DNA of 41,641 nt from an uncultured Mycoplasmatota bacterium (GCA_900543825.1 UQSR01000011.1:1-41641); one strand, 5' to 3'. Positions 16,821 to 25,168 are shown, numbered from the stretch's first letter. The notes: generated from the sequence alone by a model not told the origin. Program-made: numbers and translations.

Positions 16821-17705
16821 CTATAATGTGGTAAATGACCATAAACTTTTTATTTGATATTCAAGTGTTTCATAATCCCACAATTTGTTACTACGTTCTT
16901 TACTATTTGGATCGTTTACTGTTATTTTTCCATCTTTAATACCAGTTAGTAAAATGAAATGGCCAATGGTAGTGAAATCTCCTGGTCGCATGCTACATAC
17001 TATTGGATGTCCTTTTTCTAATTCTGAAAAAACATTTTCTTTGCTAAGTTCTATATTGGCGCCTACTACTCCAAAGTTTTTTATACCTTCAGTCATGAGA
17101 TTCCAGCTTGTCCCCCATTCGCTTTGATAATAACCATGGTCACTAGAATATTCGGCTATAGTATATGGTGTGATATCATTTTTTCCAGTTAATCCTGCTA
17201 CTACCATAGATAATACTGTCGGACCGCATCCATTTATTGCTAGAACGTTATCACCATATATACCATAACCCCAATTTTTATCATATTGTAATAACAAAGG
17301 GAATTTGCCTTTTTGAACTTTACCAATATTATCTTTATATACATTTCCTTTTTTTTCAGGATAATCAAGCATATAACTAGTCATATCACTATTTCTTGTT
17401 AACATTTCTAATAATATTTCTGGATATTTATCATAATTATCTATTATTTTATTAATTCTTTTATCTTTAGTACTTAGATATTCTAATTTACCTAAGGTAT
17501 CTAGACTATTATAATCTACTTCTTTTGTCTCTTCGTTTGATTTATCTTCTTTTATTTCTTTATTTTCTTTAATATCGTTATTTGAAGTGATATTATCAGT
17601 ATCTTTGGTAGTATTATTTAAATATATTAGTCCTATAACAATTATACATAAAAATAGTAATAATTTTACTGATTTTTTTAATTTTCTTTTCTTTTTCTTT
17701 GCCAT
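16821..17705 (-). CDS. Membrane-anchored C39-like cysteine peptidase
   Basis: 295 residues: a Lys-rich N-terminus, one membrane helix (about 15-30, LLLFLCIIVIGLIYL), a charged spacer and a C39_2-type papain-fold domain. The catalytic Cys is in INGCGPTVLSMV (about 159), the His in GHFILLTG (about 247) and the Asp in VNDPNS (about 263). The topology places the domain outside the cell. Such proteins are common in Firmicutes and probably cut peptides or amide bonds at the cell surface; the substrate is unknown. I chose ATG 17705 over the adjacent GTG, since GGTGAAG lies upstream. Confidence 0.8.
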   Translation of the reverse strand: MAKKKKRKLKKSVKLLLFLCIIVIGLIYLNNTTKDTDNITSNNDIKENKEIKEDKSNEETKEVDYNSLDTLGKLEYLSTKDKRINKIIDNYDKYPEILLEMLTRNSDMTSYMLDYPEKKGNVYKDNIGKVQKGKFPLLLQYDKNWGYGIYGDNVLAINGCGPTVLSMVVAGLTGKNDITPYTIAEYSSDHGYYQSEWGTSWNLMTEGIKNFGVVGANIELSKENVFSELEKGHPIVCSMRPGDFTTIGHFILLTGIKDGKITVNDPNSKERSNKLWDYETLEYQIKSLWSFTTL

Positions 17706-17774
17706 CACTTCACCACACTTTATTTAATATTACTTTATTATTATACTACATATTTGATGTTAATAAAAGAGAGA

Positions 17775-18851
17775 TTATATATTTCCCTCTATTATTTTTT
17801 TATTTTCTTGTAATCTATTATCATTTGGATTCATTTCAATAGCTTTATTTATGTAATATAAACTTTCTTGATACTTTCCTGTATTATATAGACTTATTGA
17901 TAATAAATCATAGATGGTATTATCCCAACTAAAGACCTCATTTATATAAGTTTTTTCATGAGTGGTTATTTGTAATGCTTTTAATAAATAGGTTTCTACT
18001 TCGGGATAATTTTTTAGTTCATATTCTAATATTGCTCTTTCAACATAAGCATCTCTTAAATATGGTGCTTCTTTTATTGCTTTATCTAACCACATACGTG
18101 ATTCTTCTATTCTATTTAAATTTTTATATGCTCTTGCTATATATCTCATAGAGGCTGCTCGTTCATCTTTCCAAATGGCACTTGGTAGTGATAGATGTTT
18201 TATTAGGGTATCTATGCATTCGTTCCATTTTTGATAGTACATATATTCTCTACCTAAGTAATGCATGTTTCGATCATCGCTAGGATCTTCTTTAACTGAT
18301 AGTTCTAATAACGGTAAATAACTGCTTCTAGACTTTTTGGCATCGGGATAATGATTTAATGTTATGTTATCTATTGTAATTATATTTTCGGTGCCTTCAT
18401 ACGATAGTACTTCATGAACTGGATGAGTCCATTTATAGCCATGTCTTTTGTGTATTTTATCGGTATAAAAATTTACTAATGGTTTATTATTTTTGTCTAA
18501 ACTCCAATTATAATTATATCTACATCTAGTGGTAGTACTTTGCCATGATTCTTCTAATGACTTGCGCCATCCTTCTTCTAAAACTTCATCTAAGTCTGTA
18601 CATACGCAAATATCATAATCTTCTGGTACTAGATCTAATGATTTGTTTCTGGCTATATCGAAACGCCATGGTTTAATATTAGCTTCTTTGACAATGATAT
18701 TTTTCTTTTTTAGAAGGCTTACTGTATTATCTGTTGAGCCGGTATCTAAAACATATATTGCATCTGCTTCTTTCATTGAATTATACCATCGTTCTACAAA
18801 TTTTGCTTCGTTTTTACATATAGCATATACACATACTTTGTACTTACTCAT
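17775..18851 (-). CDS. Family 2 glycosyltransferase with TPR-like C-terminus
   Basis: 358 residues. The N-terminal GT-A domain starts CVYAICKNEAKFVERWYNS and has VLDTGSTDNTV (35-45), PWRFDIARNKSL and a DLD motif at 86-88 that would bind the nucleotide-sugar metal. After about residue 180 there are TPR-like helical repeats (for example YINKAIEMNPNDNRL near the end). The layout resembles the GT2 enzymes with TPR tails that glycosylate peptides or proteins, such as SunS, but the acceptor is unknown here. There is no signal peptide. Its start overlaps the stop of a 23-codon ORF, suggesting translational coupling. Confidence 0.85.
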   Translation of the reverse strand: MSKYKVCVYAICKNEAKFVERWYNSMKEADAIYVLDTGSTDNTVSLLKKKNIIVKEANIKPWRFDIARNKSLDLVPEDYDICVCTDLDEVLEEGWRKSLEESWQSTTTRCRYNYNWSLDKNNKPLVNFYTDKIHKRHGYKWTHPVHEVLSYEGTENIITIDNITLNHYPDAKKSRSSYLPLLELSVKEDPSDDRNMHYLGREYMYYQKWNECIDTLIKHLSLPSAIWKDERAASMRYIARAYKNLNRIEESRMWLDKAIKEAPYLRDAYVERAILEYELKNYPEVETYLLKALQITTHEKTYINEVFSWDNTIYDLLSISLYNTGKYQESLYYINKAIEMNPNDNRLQENKKIIEGNI

Positions 18852-18915
18852 AATGATATTCTCCTGAGTAATTTATGAAATTGTAAGTATGAATATTTTT
18901 TTGATAGTTAAACAT
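18844..18915 (-). CDS. Putative 23-residue leader ORF upstream of the glycosyltransferase
   Basis: An ATG at 18915 follows a near-perfect GAAGGAGAG site with 5-6 bases spacing and reads 23 codons, rich in Tyr, Asn and His, without Cys. Its TAA overlaps the first codons of the glycosyltransferase by eight bases. The ribosome binding site is stronger than that of most genes nearby. It may be a leader peptide that controls the downstream gene, a small functional peptide, or chance; no family is recognisable. Confidence 0.45.
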   Translation of the reverse strand: MFNYQKNIHTYNFINYSGEYHYE

Positions 18916-18980
18916 TTTATCTCTCCTTCATAATAGAATATGAAAAAGAAATTTTATTTGTCATTTAATTTGATTGTTTT

Positions 18981-19997
18981 TTATATTTTTATATAATTAT
19001 GGGAACAAGCTCTTATTAATCTATTCATTATTGCTAGTCCTAGTCCTTCTTCTTTGACGCCCTCTATTATTACTAATGATGCTTCTTTTTTATCTATTTC
19101 TCTTAATATTTTGAATATGTTATGGGATATTTCTTCTTCTGTATAGCCATAAGGAATGGCTTTTTTGTAATTAGATACATTACTACTATTACATATTACT
19201 ATAGTATTTGTGTCTTCTAATGATTTTATCTTATTATACATTTTTTCTTTATTATCACTATATACTAATATACATTTTGTATTTGGGGCATAGTGTTTAT
19301 ACTTCATACCTGGAGATAATACTTTTTCGTTATTTTTTATATCTCCTAATACATGGGAGTCTATTTCTACTTTGGCATATTTTTCTAAGTCTTTTTTGAT
19401 TATCTTACCTGGTCTTAATATGTGAATAACATTATTTATTACTCTTATTACAGTTGATTCAAGTCCGATATCGGTATCACCACCATCGATAATATAGTCA
19501 ACTTTATTATTTAATTCTTCAAATATATCATTTATATTAGTACCACTAGGACGTCCTGATATATTAGCACTAGGTGCGGCAATTGGAACGGATGCTAATT
19601 CTATTAAATCATGAGCTATTTTGTTTGATGGCATTCTTATACCTACTGTATCTAAAGATGCTGTTACTATATCTGGTACATTATCTTTTCTTTTTAGAAT
19701 TATTGTTAGTGGGCCTGGAAAAAATGCTTCCATTAATTGTCTTTCTAATGGAGTTATGTCTTTAGCTATACTATCTACCATTTTTATACTTGAGACATGT
19801 AATATTAATGGGTTATCACTAGCTCTACCTTTGGCTATAAATATCTTTTTTACGGCATCTGAATTTAAACCATTTGCTCCTATACCATATACTGTTTCTG
19901 TAGGGAATAATACGAGATTTCCTTCTTTTATATTTTCTGCAGCAAGTGTTAAATCTTCTTTCTGATAGTCTTTTTTTAAATCTAAATATTTCGTCAT
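18981..19997 (-). CDS. tsaC: Threonylcarbamoyl-AMP synthase (Sua5/YwlC type)
   Basis: The enzyme makes threonylcarbamoyl-AMP from threonine, bicarbonate and ATP, the first step of t6A37 tRNA modification. The 338-residue protein has the long Sua5/YwlC architecture: the YrdC-like domain (FPTETVYGIGANGLNSDAV, KGRASDNPLILHVSS, FPGPLTIILKR, IRMPSN, APSANISGRPSGT) and the C-terminal Sua5 domain (SPGMKYKHYAP linker). I chose ATG 19997 with GGTGATAT upstream; the in-frame GTG nine bases earlier is part of that site. tsaB, tsaD and tsaE are not in the window. Confidence 0.93.
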   Translation of the reverse strand: MTKYLDLKKDYQKEDLTLAAENIKEGNLVLFPTETVYGIGANGLNSDAVKKIFIAKGRASDNPLILHVSSIKMVDSIAKDITPLERQLMEAFFPGPLTIILKRKDNVPDIVTASLDTVGIRMPSNKIAHDLIELASVPIAAPSANISGRPSGTNINDIFEELNNKVDYIIDGGDTDIGLESTVIRVINNVIHILRPGKIIKKDLEKYAKVEIDSHVLGDIKNNEKVLSPGMKYKHYAPNTKCILVYSDNKEKMYNKIKSLEDTNTIVICNSSNVSNYKKAIPYGYTEEEISHNIFKILREIDKKEASLVIIEGVKEEGLGLAIMNRLIRACSHNYIKI

Positions 19998-20032
19998 ATA
20001 TATCACCAGTTATTAATTATACACCAAATCTG

Positions 20033-20062
20033 AAAAAAAAGATATAGCTAAATGCTATACCT
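20033..20062 (-). terminator. Intrinsic terminator of hsp20
   Basis: Minus strand GGTATAGCA-TTTAGC-TATATC type stem followed by TTTTTTTTC, three bases after the hsp20 stop. Confidence 0.8.
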
Positions 20063-20064
20063 TA

Positions 20065-20442
20065 TTATTCAGATTCTTTGATGCTAATTGTTTTCTTTGT
20101 TTCAACTTGTTCTTTCTTAGGGCAAGTAAGTGATAAGATACCATTTTTAAAGTTAGCATCTATTTCATCTTCATTAACATCTCCTAAGAAGAAAGATCTT
20201 GTTACTTTACTGTAGCTCTTTCTTTCACGATGAAGATATTTTTTGTTTTCTTCTTCCTCATCATTTTTTTCGAATGTTACAGTTAACTCTCCTTTATCTA
20301 CTGAAATGGTTATATCGTCTTTTTTGTAGCCTGGTGCTTCCATCTCAACGCATACTTTTCCATCTTTTTCATATACATCACATTTGATATTTTCTTCTCC
20401 TTTAAAGAAACTATCATCAAAAAACAATCTACTTGGCAACAT
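20065..20442 (-). CDS. Small heat-shock protein Hsp20
   Basis: The 125-residue alpha-crystallin-type chaperone prevents aggregation of unfolded proteins without ATP. The domain runs from about residue 20 (KCDVYEKDGKVCVEMEAPGY) to the conserved ANFKNGILSLTCPKK, with the usual short IXI-like tail (TISIKE). I chose ATG 20442, eleven bases after AAAGGA; the in-frame GTG upstream is too close. It is a single-gene unit under a promoter with the same 27-bp operator as htpG. Confidence 0.95.
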   Translation of the reverse strand: MLPSRLFFDDSFFKGEENIKCDVYEKDGKVCVEMEAPGYKKDDITISVDKGELTVTFEKNDEEEENKKYLHRERKSYSKVTRSFFLGDVNEDEIDANFKNGILSLTCPKKEQVETKKTISIKESE

Positions 20443-20525
20443 ATAAACCACTATCCTTTCTTTATTTGTTTACCATAATTTATTGTTTATTTGTAAGTAA
20501 GATATCTTTTTTTACTTACAATATG

Positions 20526-20567
20526 AGTATATCACTTTAATTAGCAATTGTCAATATTAATTGCTAA
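20526..20567 (-). promoter_or_regulatory. hsp20 promoter with CIRCE-like operator
   Basis: The inverted repeat TTAGCAATT-N9-AATTGCTAA at 20541-20567 is identical, including the spacer, to the one upstream of htpG. On the minus strand TTGACA (20549-20554) lies within it and TATACT (20526-20531) follows after 17 bp. The flanking bases differ from the htpG copy, so the 27 bp are the conserved unit. Confidence 0.85.
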
Positions 20568-20577
20568 TTTTTTTAAA

Positions 20578-21738
20578 TTATTGATAGTTGCTATCAATAC
20601 CAAAGTATTCTTCTAAGGTTAGATAATCACCATTATTATATATTTCTTTAGCTAGGTTTTTTCCTACATATCTTATATGCCATGGTTCATATGTATAACC
20701 TGTAATATTTTCTTTTCCTTTTGGATATCTAATGATAAAGCCATATTTATAGGAATTTTCTCTTAGCCAGTTACTTTCGTTAGTGTTATCAAATGATATA
20801 TCTACTGTATTTAAATCTAGTACTAGACCAGTTTGATGTTCAGAAAAGCCCGCTCGTGCTGAATATGTGTCAGCAGCTTCTTGCCCATCCATTCTTACAT
20901 AGTTATTATATATGTATTCTTGATCTTGATATGATCTATAACCACTTGAGGCGTAGATATTTAAACCGGCAGCTTTAGCGTCGCTTTTTAATTCATCAAA
21001 AGCTTTTTTGGCAAAATCTACTATTTTGATATAGCCGTTTATACTTTCTAAGTTATTAGGGGCAAAACTACTAGGAAGACTATATGTTTTGTTTACTATT
21101 ATGGTATCTCCTATATAGGTTACTCCTCTATCGTTTTTAATAGTATATCCCTTAGATGATTTACTAGTAGTTATATCTTTATTTTCTTTGACTATTAGCT
21201 TAAATTCTTTTGTTTTTTCATTTCCGGAAGAATCTTTTGCTTTGTATGTAAGAGTATATTCTCCAGGTGATTCGATATCATATTTTCCTTCTAGGGATGG
21301 AGTTATTTCTTCTTTACTGTTATCTGATACTTCTATTTGAGTTAATAAATCGGGAACTTTGGTAAAGGCTAATACTTCAATATCTTTTACATTGTTTATA
21401 CTTGGTGGTGTAGTGTCTTTTACTATTAATGTAACATATCTTTCTTCGTTGTCATAGTTAAATTTTCCTTTATATGTTCCAGGTTTATATATTTTTCCTT
21501 CTTCTATTTCAATATTATCCCATACTATTTCTTTTTCTTCAGTAGTATTATGATATAAATAATCATTCATTGTAGGTATTTTACTACCTGCTTCAATAGT
21601 TAGTTTATCTTTATATTTAAATATATGGTTTATTGTTTCTTTATTTATTAATGTTATATATATTATAATACCTATTATTAATACTATGCTTGCTAATATT
21701 ATTATTAATTTCTTTTTATTTATCTTCTTTTTTGCCAT
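20578..21738 (-). CDS. Membrane-anchored D-alanyl-D-alanine carboxypeptidase, VanY/LdcB type
   Basis: 386 residues: Lys-rich start, one membrane helix (about 10-30), two Ig-like beta domains (about 45-185; the second has VSDNSKEEITPSLEGKYD, typical of DUF5011 modules) and a C-terminal VanY-type zinc peptidase. Zinc and catalytic residues are visible in SARAGFSEHQTGLVLDL (His about 300, Asp about 307) and TYEPWHIRYVG (His about 349), preceded by SGYRSYQDQEYIY. The enzyme trims stem peptides in peptidoglycan. Its start overlaps the end of tdk by 23 bases, so the two are coupled. Confidence 0.9.
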   Translation of the reverse strand: MAKKKINKKKLIIILASIVLIIGIIIYITLINKETINHIFKYKDKLTIEAGSKIPTMNDYLYHNTTEEKEIVWDNIEIEEGKIYKPGTYKGKFNYDNEERYVTLIVKDTTPPSINNVKDIEVLAFTKVPDLLTQIEVSDNSKEEITPSLEGKYDIESPGEYTLTYKAKDSSGNEKTKEFKLIVKENKDITTSKSSKGYTIKNDRGVTYIGDTIIVNKTYSLPSSFAPNNLESINGYIKIVDFAKKAFDELKSDAKAAGLNIYASSGYRSYQDQEYIYNNYVRMDGQEAADTYSARAGFSEHQTGLVLDLNTVDISFDNTNESNWLRENSYKYGFIIRYPKGKENITGYTYEPWHIRYVGKNLAKEIYNNGDYLTLEEYFGIDSNYQ

Positions 21739-22336
21739 ATTCTTTCCTCAACTTTTTGTAGCAGCGACGACATACGGAATCGTATTCTGAATCAATACCG
21801 TCAATAGCGATTTGTTCTCCTTCAAAAACTGGAATATATTCTTCATTAATTTTATTAAGTCTAAGATTGAATGTTGCTTTATTGCCACACTTGCATATGG
21901 CTTTCATTTCTTCTATTTTGTCCGCTATTTCAAATAGTCTTAAACTACCTGGGAATACATGTCCGAAAGCATCTGCTCTTAACCCATAACAAAGCACTGG
22001 TATATCGAAATTATCTACTACATCTGATAATTCATCTACTTGTTTTGGAGTTAAGAACTGAGCTTCATCTACTATTATAACATCGACGTTATTATTTAGT
22101 AGATGATAAGCTATTAGTCCATAGACGTCGACATTAGAAGGTACAACATAGTCGGTATTTAATTCTGCTCCTGATCTACTTTGAATTTTTGCTCCAGCTT
22201 TTTTGTCATCTCCTGGTTTCATAATTAATACTTTTTTATTTCCTTTAAATGGATCTATATAATTGTAATATGTTTTTATTATTTCTGTTGTTTTTCCGCT
22301 TTTCATTGCTCCGTATTTGAAATATAATTTTGCCAT
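21716..22336 (-). CDS. tdk: Thymidine kinase
   Basis: The 206-residue type II thymidine kinase phosphorylates thymidine in the salvage pathway. Walker A is GAMKSGKTT (9-17), the Walker B/lid region is VIIVDEAQFL, and the zinc site has CKCGNKATF and VCRRCYKKL. ATG is preceded by GGGGAG at normal spacing. It lies between a Xer recombinase and the VanY-type gene in one minus-strand run. Confidence 0.96.
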   Translation of the reverse strand: MAKLYFKYGAMKSGKTTEIIKTYYNYIDPFKGNKKVLIMKPGDDKKAGAKIQSRSGAELNTDYVVPSNVDVYGLIAYHLLNNNVDVIIVDEAQFLTPKQVDELSDVVDNFDIPVLCYGLRADAFGHVFPGSLRLFEIADKIEEMKAICKCGNKATFNLRLNKINEEYIPVFEGEQIAIDGIDSEYDSVCRRCYKKLRKEYGKKEDK

Positions 22337-22347
22337 AATTTACTCCC

Positions 22348-23232
22348 CTACTTCTTAGCTCTTGGATGTGCTAAGTTATATGTTTTTTTTATTTGTTCAT
22401 TAGTAATATGTGTATAGATACTAGTAGTATTAAGTGATTCATGTCCTAATAATTCTTTTACTGTCATTAAATCTGCACCATTCTCTAGTATATCGGTAGC
22501 AAAGGTGTGTCTTAATGTATGAGGACTTATTTTTATATCTAAAGAGGCTTGAGATACTTTCTTATTTATTATTTCTCTAATATATCTTTCGGATAATTTA
22601 TTACCGTTCTTATTTAGAATAAGATATTCACTACTTTTTTTATTAAAATAATTATAGCCGTCTTTTAAATAGGTATCTAAAGCTTTTTTTGTATGATTAT
22701 TATATATTACCATTCTTTCTTTGTTACCTTTACCTAATACTTTTATTAGTTTTTCTTCCCTATTAATATCTTTAATTTTAATATTAACTAGTTCACTTAC
22801 CCTTACTCCAGTAGCATAAAGAAGTTCGATAATTAGAGTATCTCTTTCTTCAGTTGGATTATTAGAATTACATACACTAAATATTTTATCTAACTCTTCG
22901 TCTTTTAAAAATTTAGGAAGATATAATTCTCGTTTAGGATTTTGTATTTTATTAAAGTGATTTTCTTTAATTATGTCTTCTCTTACTAGATAGTTATATA
23001 ATCCTCTTATACTACTTAGTTTTCTTGAAATTGAAGATTTGGTAATTTTTCTATCATATAAGTATTTCATATAATTGTTTACGATATTCATATCGATATT
23101 TAATATATTAGTAAAATTATTTCCTAAGAATTCGTTATACTCTATTAAATCATCTTTATATGATAATATTGTTTTATTACTATATTTTCTTTCTACTTTT
23201 AAATATTCTAAGTACTTATCTATGTATTTCAT
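22348..23232 (-). CDS. xerD: Tyrosine recombinase XerC/XerD family
   Basis: 294 residues, the standard Xer length, with an N-terminal SAM-like core-binding domain (YLEYLKVERKYSNKTILSY) and the catalytic domain. The catalytic set is visible: Arg in ATGVRVSELV (about 143), Lys in VLGKGNKERM, His-x-x-Arg in PHTLRHTFAT (about 238-241), His in LLGHESL, and the Tyr nucleophile in TSIYTHI (about 271). These enzymes resolve chromosome dimers at dif. The chromosomal context (efp, tdk) and full length favour a housekeeping Xer over a mobile-element integrase; XerC versus XerD is not decided. Confidence 0.9.
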   Translation of the reverse strand: MKYIDKYLEYLKVERKYSNKTILSYKDDLIEYNEFLGNNFTNILNIDMNIVNNYMKYLYDRKITKSSISRKLSSIRGLYNYLVREDIIKENHFNKIQNPKRELYLPKFLKDEELDKIFSVCNSNNPTEERDTLIIELLYATGVRVSELVNIKIKDINREEKLIKVLGKGNKERMVIYNNHTKKALDTYLKDGYNYFNKKSSEYLILNKNGNKLSERYIREIINKKVSQASLDIKISPHTLRHTFATDILENGADLMTVKELLGHESLNTTSIYTHITNEQIKKTYNLAHPRAKK

Positions 23233-23303
23233 CTATATCACATTATTATTATAACACTAAATACTAGGTTAAGTAAATTTTATTAACTATATGTTAATAA
23301 AAG

Positions 23304-23331
23304 AAAAAATGTATCTATTTTCTAGATACAT
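23304..23331 (-). terminator. Intrinsic terminator of efp
   Basis: Minus strand ATGTATCTA-GAAAA-TAGATACAT followed by TTTTTC. The efp stop codon (23315-23317) lies inside the stem. Confidence 0.85.
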
Positions 23332-23872
23332 ATTTACCATCTTTAGTAGATACTATTATTTCTTCACCTTGTTCAATGAATAATGGTACTTTAACTAACA
23401 TACCTGTTTCAATGATTGCATCTTTAGTAGCATTAGTAGCTGTATTACCTTTGATACCTGGTTCAGTTTTAGTAATTACAAAGTCTATTTTTTCTGGTAA
23501 TTCAATACCAAGCATTTCTCCTTCAAAGAAGATAAGTATTACTTCTAAACCTTCTTTTAGATATTTTACTTCATTTTCTATTTGCTTTTTATTTAATTCA
23601 ACTTGTTCATATGTTTCCATATTCATGAAACTATATGTATCACCATCGGCATAAAGGAATTGCATCTTTTGTTTTTCAACATGAGCAGTAGGCACTTTAA
23701 TACCAGCATTAAATGTATATTCAGCAATGGAACCAGTTCTTAAGTTTTTAAGCTTTGCTTTTACAATAGCGGCACCTTTTCCTGGTTTAACATGGTTAAA
23801 ATCTAATACTTGATATAGGTTTCCATCATAATTGATTGTTTGACCATTTTTGAAGTCATTAACATTTATCAT
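23315..23872 (-). CDS. efp: Translation elongation factor P
   Basis: EF-P relieves ribosome stalling at proline stretches. The 185-residue protein has the three-domain EF-P layout: FKNGQTINYDGNLYQVLDFN, the tip loop PGKGAA with Lys32 at the position that is modified in many bacteria, and the C-terminal KTEPGIKGNTATNATKDA motif. ATG has AGGAGGTAA upstream. The gene follows rpmG by 10 bases, so the two translation genes share a transcript. Confidence 0.97.
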   Translation of the reverse strand: MINVNDFKNGQTINYDGNLYQVLDFNHVKPGKGAAIVKAKLKNLRTGSIAEYTFNAGIKVPTAHVEKQKMQFLYADGDTYSFMNMETYEQVELNKKQIENEVKYLKEGLEVILIFFEGEMLGIELPEKIDFVITKTEPGIKGNTATNATKDAIIETGMLVKVPLFIEQGEEIIVSTKDGKYVSRK

Positions 23873-23882
23873 TAGTTACCTC

Positions 23883-24053
23883 CTATTTTTTTGTTTCTTT
23901 GTGTTTTGTAGTCTTACGACAATGTTTACAATATTTATTTAATTCTAATTTCTCTGGAGTGTTCTTTTTATTTTTTTCTTCAGTATAATTTATATTTTTA
24001 CAATCTTGACACATCAAAGAAACTAATGCTCTATTTTCGTTTTTCTTTGCCAT
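23883..24053 (-). CDS. rpmG: 50S ribosomal protein L33 (zinc-ribbon form)
   Basis: 56 residues: MAKKNENRALVSLMCQDC then YCKHCRKTTKHKETKK. Two CxxC pairs make this the zinc-binding (C+) form of L33. I chose ATG 24053 with GGGAGGAGGAG seven bases upstream; a longer reading would include that site. In some Firmicutes C+ L33 has a zinc-free paralogue made under zinc starvation; none is in this window. Confidence 0.92.
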   Translation of the reverse strand: MAKKNENRALVSLMCQDCKNINYTEEKNKKNTPEKLELNKYCKHCRKTTKHKETKK

Positions 24054-24084
24054 TGTTACTCCTCCTCCCAAAGACATCTACCTA

Positions 24085-24114
24085 ATTATATCATATTTTT
24101 GTTATTTTATACAA
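24085..24114 (-). promoter_or_regulatory. Promoter of rpmG-efp
   Basis: Minus strand TTGTAT (24109-24114), 18 bp, TATAAT (24085-24090), 31 bases upstream of the rpmG start. Confidence 0.75.
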
Positions 24115-24162
24115 CTATTTTTTTATTTTTTCTTTATTTACTGTAGTTTTATGGAATTTAAT

Positions 24163-24203
24163 AATAGCTAGAAGAATTAAATCTCCTAGCTATTTTTTAT
24201 TTT
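24163..24203 (+). terminator. Hairpin with a plus-strand T tract at the end of the glucosaminidase-like gene
   Basis: AATAGCTAG (24163-24171) pairs with CTAGCTATT (24186-24194), followed on the plus strand by TTTTATTTTTT. The minus-strand side has only ATTAAATT, so as a terminator it works best for plus-strand transcripts, although no plus-strand gene lies nearby. It may also serve the minus-strand gene, whose stop codon is in the stem. Confidence 0.6.
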
Positions 24204-24839
24204 TTCAATATATTTATTAACTTTAGAGGACCATTCTGTATCTTCTGCATATTTAGGATTCATTGTTTCAGCGGTAGTTAAACCGTAATCAACATAGTTT
24301 ACTTTTATGTTTGATATAAAACCATAAATACCTTCTTCAAGAGTATCATAAGCTTTGTAGGCTCCACAGCCATCACCTTTTTGACCTCCTACGTTATTAC
24401 ATGACTTTGTTATGTGTGAACAATTCCATGTACATCCTGTTTCATGCATAGCTATCGCTACGGCTAAATATGGATCCACTCCTAAATCTATAGAGTATTT
24501 AGCAAAAGATTCACCTTTTCCTGATAGATCTGAAGATAATACTCTATTTAATTTATCAGATAACTCTTCAATTGTTAGGTTATCATATACTTCTATTCTT
24601 TCAGGTTCAGTTGGTTCTTCTACGGTTATTTCTTCTTGTTTTTGTTCCTCTTCATTTGATATTAAATCAACACTTACTAATTCTTCTGTATATACAGCAG
24701 GATTATATAGTTCATCTGTATATACAATATTCTTTTTATCAAGTACTTTATTATAATAAATTATACTAGTACTTATTCCTAAAGTTAATAAAGAAGCCAT
24801 CATAACTCTTATGAGCCCGCTTGGTTTCATTTCTTTCAC
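24186..24839 (-). CDS. Membrane-anchored glucosaminidase/lysozyme-like protein
   Basis: 217 residues with an N-terminal membrane helix (about 10-28), an acidic low-complexity spacer and a C-terminal lysozyme-fold domain similar to GH73-type N-acetylglucosaminidases. The likely catalytic Glu is in AIAMHETGCTWNC (about 131); NNVGGQKGDGCGAYKAYDT and EEGIYGFISNI match the motifs after the active site. Several Cys (TWNC, KSCNN, DGCG) may form disulfides outside the cell. It would cut peptidoglycan glycan strands. The gene has a strong consensus promoter of its own. Confidence 0.82.
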   Translation of the reverse strand: MKEMKPSGLIRVMMASLLTLGISTSIIYYNKVLDKKNIVYTDELYNPAVYTEELVSVDLISNEEEQKQEEITVEEPTEPERIEVYDNLTIEELSDKLNRVLSSDLSGKGESFAKYSIDLGVDPYLAVAIAMHETGCTWNCSHITKSCNNVGGQKGDGCGAYKAYDTLEEGIYGFISNIKVNYVDYGLTTAETMNPKYAEDTEWSSKVNKYIEKIKNS

Positions 24840-24870
24840 TTCTTTCCGCCTTTCAAAAAAGACGAGTGTT

Positions 24871-24899
24871 ATTATAGCAAATTTAGATTATTTTGTCAA
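24871..24899 (-). promoter_or_regulatory. Strong SigA-type promoter of the glucosaminidase-like gene
   Basis: Perfect TTGACA (24894-24899) and TATAAT (24871-24876) with 17 bp between them on the minus strand. The -35 box overlaps the end of the dinD remnant. Confidence 0.9.
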
Positions 24900-25110
24900 A
24901 TTTTGTTCCTAAAACGGATACTATTTAGTACCTTAGGCATTGTACTTCCTAGTTCTTTGATAGTATTTCTTATCTTGTTTCCTACTTCATAATGGGTTTT
25001 ATTTGCTTCACTTTCAGTACTTATATTTTCTCTTTTTAATTTTTGTTTTATTAATTACACCTTCAAATTTTCTCCATAAGTCATATATTAATTCTATAAA
25101 AAAGTAAAGA
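24896..25110 (-). pseudogene. Decayed remnant of a DinD-like gene (DNA damage-inducible protein D)
   Basis: This intergenic stretch retains two pieces of a DinD-like protein in different frames on the minus strand. Near 25040-25100 the frame reads WRKFEGVINKTKI, matching the N-terminal WRNFEKVIDKAKIA region of DinD. From about 25045 down to 24930 another frame reads KLKRENISTESEANKTHY and then EVGNKIRNTIKELGSTMP, matching the C-terminal part (EANDTHYEVGKKVR, IKELGGTMPE). The central part of the family is missing and the similarity stops right after TMP, within a 12-bp repeat. It is therefore a deleted, non-functional fragment. The family match is from memory of DinD motifs but both pieces agree in order. 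Confidence 0.7.
24930..24941 (+). repeat. 12-bp direct repeat, left copy
   Basis: ACCTTAGGCATT, identical to 25157-25168. The dinD similarity ends within this copy. Confidence 0.75.
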
Positions 25111-25120
25111 TTTAATTATT

Positions 25121-25151
25121 AGTTTATAGACTTTGGCTATAAACTTTTTTC
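25121..25151 (+). terminator. Plus-strand intrinsic terminator without a plus-strand gene
   Basis: AGTTTATAG-ACTTTGG-CTATAAACT followed by TTTTTTCT. This is a textbook terminator for plus-strand transcription in a stretch with no plus-strand gene. It lies between the dinD remnant and the right 12-bp repeat. Confidence 0.75.
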
Positions 25152-25156
25152 TAATG

Positions 25157-25168
25157 ACCTTAGGCATT
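25157..25168 (+). repeat. 12-bp direct repeat, right copy
   Basis: ACCTTAGGCATT, 227 bp from the identical left copy. It also lies inside a short inverted repeat, CTAATG-N8-CATTAG (25151-25170). Confidence 0.75.

Noticed and set aside
22348..23232. Xer recombinase as part of a mobile element
   Set aside because: Full standard length, housekeeping neighbours on both sides and no attachment-site repeats or cargo genes were seen.
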